Below, piece after piece: positions 58,216 to 64,000 of a stretch of DNA of 64,000 nucleotides. The position numbers were made by a program, and so were the translations under genes. The DNA lies in the NCBI RefSeq assembly GCF_030440515.1, contig NZ_CP076543.1:4121501-4185500 (forward strand). Reading direction: 5' to 3'. The notes under the pieces are model-generated. The model was not told the origin of the DNA, did not search any database, and saw nothing but the letters and a program-made list of their open reading frames with translations. Source of the DNA: Streptomyces xanthophaeus (GTDB lineage Bacteria > Actinomycetota > Actinomycetes > Streptomycetales > Streptomycetaceae). Every line of letters begins with the position of its first letter. Position 1 is the stretch's first letter.

Positions 58216-60390
58216 TCAGCGCCCCAAACGTCCGCGGACCATTCCGACCATCGCGTTGAGCTCTTCGATTCGCATCCGCTTGGCGGCGATGAGGAACACC
58301 GCGGCCAGGGCGATGCCGCCGGCGAGGAGGGCGGCGGCGGAGCCGGTGACTCCGCTGCCCAGCCACTGGGTGACCCCGAAAGCGGCCGCGCCGGCCACGG
58401 CGGCGGCCGGGACGCAGGCGCCGGTGAGACGGGCGTAGGTGCGCATGACGTGCGCCCCGTCGAGGTCGCCACCGAGCCGGGTGCGCAGGCGGCGCCAGGC
58501 GACGCCGACGCCGACGGCGTAGCCGAGGCCGTAGGCGGCGGCCATGCCGACCACCGCCCACCGGGCGGGGAGCACGAAGAACGAGAGCGCGGAGACCGCC
58601 GCATTGACGGTGGCCACGATGACGGTGTTGTAGAAGGGCGTGCGGGTGTCCTCGTAGGCGTAGAAGCCGCGCAGGACCACGTACTGGATGGAGTACGGGA
58701 TCAGTCCGAGGCCGAACGCCATCAGGATGTAGCCGATGTTCTGGGCGCCCGAGCCCGAGCCGGCGTAGAGCAGGGTGGCCATCGGGACACCGAGGGCGAG
58801 GAACGCGAAGGCGCAGGGCACGATCGCCACGGCCGACGTGCGCAGCCCGTAGGAGATGTCGTCGCGGACCGCGGCGGCGTCCCCGTCGTGCGCGGAGCGG
58901 GAGATGCGGGGCAGGACGGCCGTCATGACCGAGACGGTGATGATCGCCTGCGGCATCTGCCACAGCAGCAGCGCGTAGTTGTAGGCGGTGATGCCGGTAC
59001 CGGGGTGGCCCTGCTTCTCGGCGACGGACCCGGCCCAGGTGGCGAGCTGGGTGACGACCACGAGGCCGACCTGGTTGGCGAGGACGAAGAAGAACGTCCA
59101 CTTGGCCAGGCGGGCGGCCTTGCCGAGGCCGTGGCCCCGCCAGTCGAAGCGCAGGCGCGGCTTGAAGCCCGCGTCGCGCAGGTACGGCAGCATCGCGAGG
59201 GCCTGGACGGTCAGGCCGAGCAGGGTGCCCAGGCCCAGCAGGCGCACGCCCTCGGGGGTGACCGTGGTGGCGTTGACGCCGGAGGTGGTGAAGCCGCCGA
59301 AGGCCCAGATGAAGGCGCCGAAGGTGGCGATGACCACGATGTTGTTGAGGACCGGGGTCCACATCATCGCGCCGAAGCGGCCGCGGGCGTTGAGGATCTG
59401 ACCCAGGACCACATGGACGCCCATGAAGAACATGGTGGGCAGGCAGTAGCGGGCGAAGGCGACCGCCACGTCCATCTGCTGGGGGTCGGAGGCGATCTTC
59501 GGCGACATCATCGTGATGAACACCGGTGCGGCCAGGACGCAGATGGTGGTGATGCCCGCCAACAGCACCACGACGAGGGTGAGCAGCCGGTTGGCGTACG
59601 CCTGCCCGCCGTCGCTGTCGTTCTTCATGGCCCGGACCAGCTGCGGGATGAAGACGGCGTTCAGGGCGCCGCCGCCGACCAGCACGTAGATCATCGTGGG
59701 CAGGGTGTTGGCGATCTGGTACGTGTCGTTGAAGGTGCCGACACCGATGGCACCGGCGATGACCAGGGTCCGCAGGAAGCCGGTGATGCGGGAGACGATG
59801 GTGCCCGCGGCCATCAGCGCGCTGGACTTCAGCAGGCTCGAGGCCCGTCCGGCGGGCTTGCTCGGCGCCGGTGCGGCGACGGGCGCCTCCTCGGCGGCCG
59901 TGCGGGGCGCCGCCTCCTGGTCGCGGTACAGGTGCGCGAAGGCGTCGGGTTCGGGCTGCTCGTCCGAGGCACCGGTGACGAGGGAGTCCACGCCGACGAA
60001 CTGGGTGGTGGTCGCGTGGTCGCCGTACGGCAGGTGGCGCGAGGGGCCGTCCGGCTCCGGCGGCGGGGTCTGGGCCCAGACGCGCGGGTCGGGGGAGTAC
60101 GAGGGCGCGGTCGGCGCGGCGTAGAGCGGGCCGGGCTCCTGGTAGGTGCCGGGCGGCGGCGGCGGGTGCGAGGCCCGGTCGTAGAGCACCTCGGCGACGG
60201 GATCCTGGGCCGACAGGTCCTGGGACCGGTACGGGTCGTGGTCGTAGGCATCCTGGACATACGGGTCACGCTCCGGCGCGGGCGCAGGCGCGGGAACCTG
60301 CCCGGGCACCGGGGTGCCCGGGGCAGTGCCCTGGGAGGGCGCAGGCCCACCAGTGCCCTGCGCGCGGTCACCGTCGTACGGCGCGTTCAT
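58216..60390 (-). CDS. murJ: lipid II flippase MurJ (MviN)
   Basis: The 724 aa protein has a disordered Pro/Tyr-rich N-terminus of about 185 aa and then 14 membrane helices starting at LLKSSALMAAGTIVSRITGFLRTLV, with conserved MurJ segments such as FIPQL and LGLIPYSIQYVVLRGFYAYEDTRTPF. It moves lipid II across the membrane for cell wall synthesis. The long N-terminal tail is typical of Streptomyces. Confidence 0.94.
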   Translation of the reverse strand: MNAPYDGDRAQGTGGPAPSQGTAPGTPVPGQVPAPAPAPERDPYVQDAYDHDPYRSQDLSAQDPVAEVLYDRASHPPPPPGTYQEPGPLYAAPTAPSYSPDPRVWAQTPPPEPDGPSRHLPYGDHATTTQFVGVDSLVTGASDEQPEPDAFAHLYRDQEAAPRTAAEEAPVAAPAPSKPAGRASSLLKSSALMAAGTIVSRITGFLRTLVIAGAIGVGTFNDTYQIANTLPTMIYVLVGGGALNAVFIPQLVRAMKNDSDGGQAYANRLLTLVVVLLAGITTICVLAAPVFITMMSPKIASDPQQMDVAVAFARYCLPTMFFMGVHVVLGQILNARGRFGAMMWTPVLNNIVVIATFGAFIWAFGGFTTSGVNATTVTPEGVRLLGLGTLLGLTVQALAMLPYLRDAGFKPRLRFDWRGHGLGKAARLAKWTFFFVLANQVGLVVVTQLATWAGSVAEKQGHPGTGITAYNYALLLWQMPQAIITVSVMTAVLPRISRSAHDGDAAAVRDDISYGLRTSAVAIVPCAFAFLALGVPMATLLYAGSGSGAQNIGYILMAFGLGLIPYSIQYVVLRGFYAYEDTRTPFYNTVIVATVNAAVSALSFFVLPARWAVVGMAAAYGLGYAVGVGVAWRRLRTRLGGDLDGAHVMRTYARLTGACVPAAAVAGAAAFGVTQWLGSGVTGSAAALLAGGIALAAVFLIAAKRMRIEELNAMVGMVRGRLGR

Positions 60391-60436
60391 CGAAACCCCA
60401 CCTCATCGTCCCCAGGCCGACCGGCCACGGCGTCAA

Positions 60437-62692
60437 TCAACGGTCCACTGTCTCACTCGTGCCGGACCCCTCGGTGCTTTGCGCTCCGGTGTCCGGGGAC
60501 TCGTCACTCGGCTGCGTGCTCTCCTCGGCGGCCGCGCGTGCTGCGACGCGCTTGCGGCTGGCGTACATCTTGATGCCTGCCAGGACCAGGAGGAGCACAC
60601 CGCCGGCGATGACGAGCATCACGGTGGGCGTGATCTCGGTGGCCTCGACGGTGAACTTGCGTTCCTTGCCGTAGGGGACGCCGTCCTTGGTGAACAGCTG
60701 CGCCGTGACTTCGACGGGGCCGCTCGCGGTGGCGTTGGCGGTGAACTTGACCGTCTGGGTGTGGTCGCCCTGGACGGTGACCTGCTGCTCGTCCTGGCTG
60801 AACATCAAGCGGGTCGGGTTGGCGGACTTCACCCGCAGAACGAGGTCGTGGACATCCTGGACCAGGCTGTTCTGGACGCTGACCGGGATGGTGGCGCTGT
60901 GTCCGGACAGGGTGGCGTCGGACTTGGGGACGACCTTGACCTTCTCGGTCAGACCGATCAGGTAGTCCTGGACCTGGTCCCGGTAGAGGCGGGCCTCCTC
61001 GGGACGCCCGCGCCACGAGGTGGACATCTCCCGGTTGGTGGTGTTGCCGAAGGGGATTTCCACGCGGTCGGGCGCGGCGAGGATCACCTTGAACCGGTCG
61101 AGGGTGTTCTGGGTGGTGCGGATCTTCTCGAAGGCGGACACCGGCAGCTCCTGCTTGCGCAGGGCCTCGGGGTACTGGCCGGCGCCCGGCACCTGTGTGG
61201 TGGCTCCGGGATCGGGCTTGGCGGCGGCCGCGCCCTCGAGGTCCGCGGGCTGGGTCCAGCGGCCCGCCTGGAGGCCGCGTACGGCCTCGGCCATCGACTG
61301 GACCTGGCTGACGCTGGGCGTCCGCTGCGGGGCGACGACGAAGCTGCGCGGCTCGTCGGTCTTCTGCAGGTTCAGGGCGAGGCTGTGGGCGAGGAACCGC
61401 TGCACGGCGAGCGTGGAGGTCCCGGCGTTCAGCATGTCGCCCTCGAAGGCGGTGGACAGGTCGGCGTCGGCCACGACGGCCGTGGTGCCGGCACCGATGG
61501 GCCGGGCGGCCGAGGGCGTGTAGCCGAGGGCGCCGCTCTCCACGAGGCTGTCGCTGCGGGTGAGGACGTTGTGGGCGCCGGCCGAGGTGGCGACGTTGAC
61601 GATCGAGGGATCGATGGCGCCGTCCACGGGCCAGGAGAAGTCCGTGGACGCGGGGACGTGCAGGACCGTCTCGACGGCCTGCTTCGCCTTGTCGGTGGCC
61701 GGGCGCAGCTGGCCAAGGGTGCCCGAGACGTCCTTGCCGTGGTGGGCGAGGGAGGCGAGGTCGGGGTCGGCGAACGGCAGGGCGACGACCTTCTTGCCCT
61801 GGACGGCCGCCTCCAGGGAGCTCAGCCACTGCTCGGCGACGGCCTTGCTCTTGCCCTGGACGGGCTTGCCGCCCGGGCTGCGGACCCGGTAGCCCTTGGT
61901 CATCGCGTCGACCGTGTAGAGCAGGTCGGGGTCGATGACCCAGGTGATCGGCAGGTCCTTGCCGAGGGTGACCATCTGCTCCAGGCGCCCGCCCGGCCTG
62001 AGCTCATCGGCGAGGGAGTCGTCGAGGAAGACGGGGGTCTGGAGCTCGTCGGAGCCGGTTTCCGCCGTCACATGGGTGGTGGAGATCAGCGGCCAGGCGT
62101 AGGTGAGCTGGGAGCGCTTGGCAGCGGCCTCCGGCTGCCAGGGCAGGAAGGTCCGCTTGATGCCCATGACCTGTTCGGACGGCCGGCTCTCGGTCACGCC
62201 GGACAGGGAGACGCCGAGCTGGTAGACGCCGTCCTTGTCCAGCTCCAGCTTGTTCACCGGGATGGTGAGCGTGAATTCCTGGCTGATCTTGGACGGCAGG
62301 GAGGCGATCTTCACCGCGTAGGCCGGGTCGATCTCGCCCGGGTCGGCGCCGGCCCGGAAGCCGGTGCGCTCCGCCGCCTCGTCGATGGACGTGCGGTCCG
62401 CGAGCGCGGGCCCGACCCGCAGACCGACATGTGCGTCGGTGATCGTCTCGCCACCGGTGTTGAGCACGGTGCCCCGGATGGTGAGCGTGTCGCCCTTGAC
62501 CGGTGCCGTGGGGGCCATGGAGGTCAGCTGGACGTCCACGGACGCCGCCTGCGCGGCCTCGGCCCGCGGGGCGGGAGAGTAGATCAGCGCGGCCAGTACG
62601 GGCGTCCCGGCGAGCAGGACGATCGCCCGCCGCAGCCACCGGCGCCGGGCAGGAGCGGGGGACGCCCCCTGGTTGTCTGCCGCCTCGGCCAC
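60437..62692 (-). CDS. DUF6049 secreted/membrane-anchored protein
   Basis: The 751 aa protein has a signal-like N-terminal helix (AIVLLAGTPVLAALIYSPA), an extended extracellular part with Ig-like segments, and a C-terminal membrane helix (TPTVMLVIAGGVLLLVLAGIKMYA) with a basic stop and an acidic tail. In actinobacteria such genes sit between murJ and cca, as here. The function is not known; an envelope role is inferred from position. Confidence 0.87.
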   Translation of the reverse strand: MAEAADNQGASPAPARRRWLRRAIVLLAGTPVLAALIYSPAPRAEAAQAASVDVQLTSMAPTAPVKGDTLTIRGTVLNTGGETITDAHVGLRVGPALADRTSIDEAAERTGFRAGADPGEIDPAYAVKIASLPSKISQEFTLTIPVNKLELDKDGVYQLGVSLSGVTESRPSEQVMGIKRTFLPWQPEAAAKRSQLTYAWPLISTTHVTAETGSDELQTPVFLDDSLADELRPGGRLEQMVTLGKDLPITWVIDPDLLYTVDAMTKGYRVRSPGGKPVQGKSKAVAEQWLSSLEAAVQGKKVVALPFADPDLASLAHHGKDVSGTLGQLRPATDKAKQAVETVLHVPASTDFSWPVDGAIDPSIVNVATSAGAHNVLTRSDSLVESGALGYTPSAARPIGAGTTAVVADADLSTAFEGDMLNAGTSTLAVQRFLAHSLALNLQKTDEPRSFVVAPQRTPSVSQVQSMAEAVRGLQAGRWTQPADLEGAAAAKPDPGATTQVPGAGQYPEALRKQELPVSAFEKIRTTQNTLDRFKVILAAPDRVEIPFGNTTNREMSTSWRGRPEEARLYRDQVQDYLIGLTEKVKVVPKSDATLSGHSATIPVSVQNSLVQDVHDLVLRVKSANPTRLMFSQDEQQVTVQGDHTQTVKFTANATASGPVEVTAQLFTKDGVPYGKERKFTVEATEITPTVMLVIAGGVLLLVLAGIKMYASRKRVAARAAAEESTQPSDESPDTGAQSTEGSGTSETVDR

Positions 62693-62878
62693 GCGCTAGC
62701 CCGTCCCTCGAAGTGTCAGTGGTCGTCTTTTGTGCGTCCACGCATGGTAACGAGGCCCGCTGTGTGCGAGTGCCGCGCCTTGCTCCACATGATCGGCTCA
62801 GGGCCCCGGCCACCGTGTACCGGGGTGGCGGCAAAACGGGGCGGTCCCCGGGGGGCCGGGCACGTACCCTTTTCTGTT

Positions 62879-64000
62879 GTGCCGAACGCCAACGAAGACA
62901 ACCCCAGTGCCCTGAGTCAGGTGCAGCGCCGCGCGGTCAGTGAACTGCTGCGGGTCGCTCCTGTCGCCGACGAGCTCGGCCGCCGTTTCCAGGAGGCGGG
63001 CTTCCGCCTCGCCCTGGTCGGCGGGTCCGTCCGCGACGCGCTGCTGGGGCGTCTCGGCAACGATCTCGACTTCACCACCGATGCCCGTCCCGAGGACGTT
63101 CTGAAGATCGTCCGGCCGTGGGCGGACTCGGTGTGGGACGTCGGTATCGCCTTCGGCACCGTCGGGGCGCAGAAGAGCGCCCGCGTCGGGGACGCCGTAC
63201 GGAATTTCCAGATCGAGGTGACGACGTACCGCTCGGAGGCCTACGACCGTACGTCGCGCAAGCCCGAGGTCTCCTACGGCGACTCGATCGACGACGACCT
63301 GGTGCGGCGTGACTTCACGGTCAACGCCATGGCCCTGGCCCTGCCCGAGCAGGAGTTCATCGACCCGCACGGCGGCCTGGAGGACCTGGCCGCCGGTGTG
63401 CTGCGCACGCCCGGAACCCCGGAGGAATCCTTCTCCGACGACCCGCTGCGCATGCTGCGGGCGGCACGTTTCGCCGCGCAGCTGGACTTCGAGGTCGCCC
63501 CGGAGGTCGTCGCGGCCATGAAGGCGATGTCCGAGCGGATCGAGATCGTTTCCGCGGAGCGGGTCCAGGGCGAGCTGAACAAGCTCATCCTGTCCGCCCA
63601 CCCGCGTAAGGGTCTGGGGCTGCTGGTGGACACGGGGCTGGCCGACCGGGTGCTGCCCGAGCTGCCCGCGCTGCGGCTGGAACGTGATGAGCACCACCGG
63701 CACAAGGACGTCTACGACCACTCGCTGATCGTGCTGGAGCAGGCGATCGCGCTGGAGGAGGACGGCCCGGACCTGGTCCTGCGGCTCGCGGCCCTGCTGC
63801 ACGACATCGGCAAGCCCCGGACCCGCCGGTTCGAGAGCGACGGCCGGGTCTCCTTCCACCACCACGAGGTGGTGGGGGCGAAGATGACCAAGAAGCGGCT
63901 CACCGCTCTGAAGTACTCGAACGACATGATCAAGGACGTGTCCCGGCTGGTGGAGCTGCACCTGCGCTTCCACGGCTACGGCGACGGGGAGTGGACCGAC
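62879..64000 (+). CDS. cca: CCA tRNA nucleotidyltransferase (partial, 3' end beyond window)
   Basis: The visible 374 codons have the class II nucleotidyltransferase motif [20 protein letters not shown] (GGxxRD...DxD), the second motif [11 protein letters not shown], and an HD-domain segment [15 protein letters not shown]. It adds or repairs CCA ends of tRNA; notably both tRNAs in this window lack encoded CCA. A TACCCT -10-like hexamer at 62865-62870 lies so close to the GTG that the mRNA may be leaderless. Confidence 0.93.
   Translation, partial: MPNANEDNPSALSQVQRRAVSELLRVAPVADELGRRFQEAGFRLALVGGSVRDALLGRLGNDLDFTTDARPEDVLKIVRPWADSVWDVGIAFGTVGAQKSARVGDAVRNFQIEVTTYRSEAYDRTSRKPEVSYGDSIDDDLVRRDFTVNAMALALPEQEFIDPHGGLEDLAAGVLRTPGTPEESFSDDPLRMLRAARFAAQLDFEVAPEVVAAMKAMSERIEIVSAERVQGELNKLILSAHPRKGLGLLVDTGLADRVLPELPALRLERDEHHRHKDVYDHSLIVLEQAIALEEDGPDLVLRLAALLHDIGKPRTRRFESDGRVSFHHHEVVGAKMTKKRLTALKYSNDMIKDVSRLVELHLRFHGYGDGEWTD

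Overview
The window is high-GC actinobacterial DNA, almost certainly Streptomyces or a close relative. It carries the conserved chromosomal origin block: gyrA, gyrB, dciA (DUF721), recF, gnd, dnaN, an oriC with many DnaA boxes, dnaA, rpmH, rnpA, yidD, yidC, jag, rsmG, parA, parB, with several GTTTCACGTGAAAC parS sites. Codon usage is strongly GC-biased at third positions, GTG starts are common, and TTA codons appear only rarely, in a SARP regulator and a few accessory genes.

Layout. (1) About 1-22.1 kb is a specialised-metabolite cluster arranged as two divergent arms around a promoter region at 10562-10879. The minus arm runs from an ornithine/lysine N-monooxygenase through a cupin, a methionyl-tRNA-synthetase-like protein, an MFS transporter, an ATP-grasp ligase, a DDAH-like guanidine hydrolase, a small beta-type protein, a solute-binding-protein-like gene without a signal peptide, a YbaK-like protein and a second ATP-grasp ligase cut by the window edge. 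The plus arm has a second DDAH-like enzyme, an O6-alkylguanine-DNA alkyltransferase, a DUF2086-type 2OG-Fe(II) oxygenase, a SznE-like arginine methyltransferase, a SznF-like N-nitrosating metalloenzyme, a small Rieske protein, two more ATP-grasp ligases, an MFS exporter, an alpha/beta hydrolase and a LysE exporter. A SARP regulator closes this region. (2) 24.7-29.7 kb holds an ECF sigma factor with an unusual Ada/alkyltransferase-like partner, and an ArsR-MFS-flavin monooxygenase set. (3) From the tRNA-Ala at 29.8 kb to the right edge is core chromosome: regulatory genes, tRNA-Ile, gyrase genes, the replication origin, the rpmH-yidC-jag-rsmG-parAB cluster, trxA/trxB, a SigM-type sigma/anti-sigma pair, a pseudokinase, murJ, a DUF6049 membrane-anchored protein and cca (cut by the edge).

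How the genes may work together. Two different nitrogen-nitrogen bond-forming systems sit back to back. The first is hydrazine synthetase chemistry (N-hydroxylase, MetRS-like activating enzyme, cupin). The second is N-nitrosourea chemistry as in streptozotocin (SznE methylates arginine; SznF oxidises and rearranges the methylguanidine). There is no NRPS or PKS; four ATP-grasp ligases are the likely amide-forming enzymes. The DNA alkyltransferase and the 2OG oxygenase look like self-protection against a methylating product. I infer a small peptide-like or ureido-like metabolite carrying N-nitroso and/or hydrazine nitrogen; its structure cannot be read from the sequence.

One data-quality point matters: gyrB, an essential gene, is broken by an apparent one-base deletion near 37683, which most likely reflects a sequencing or assembly error.
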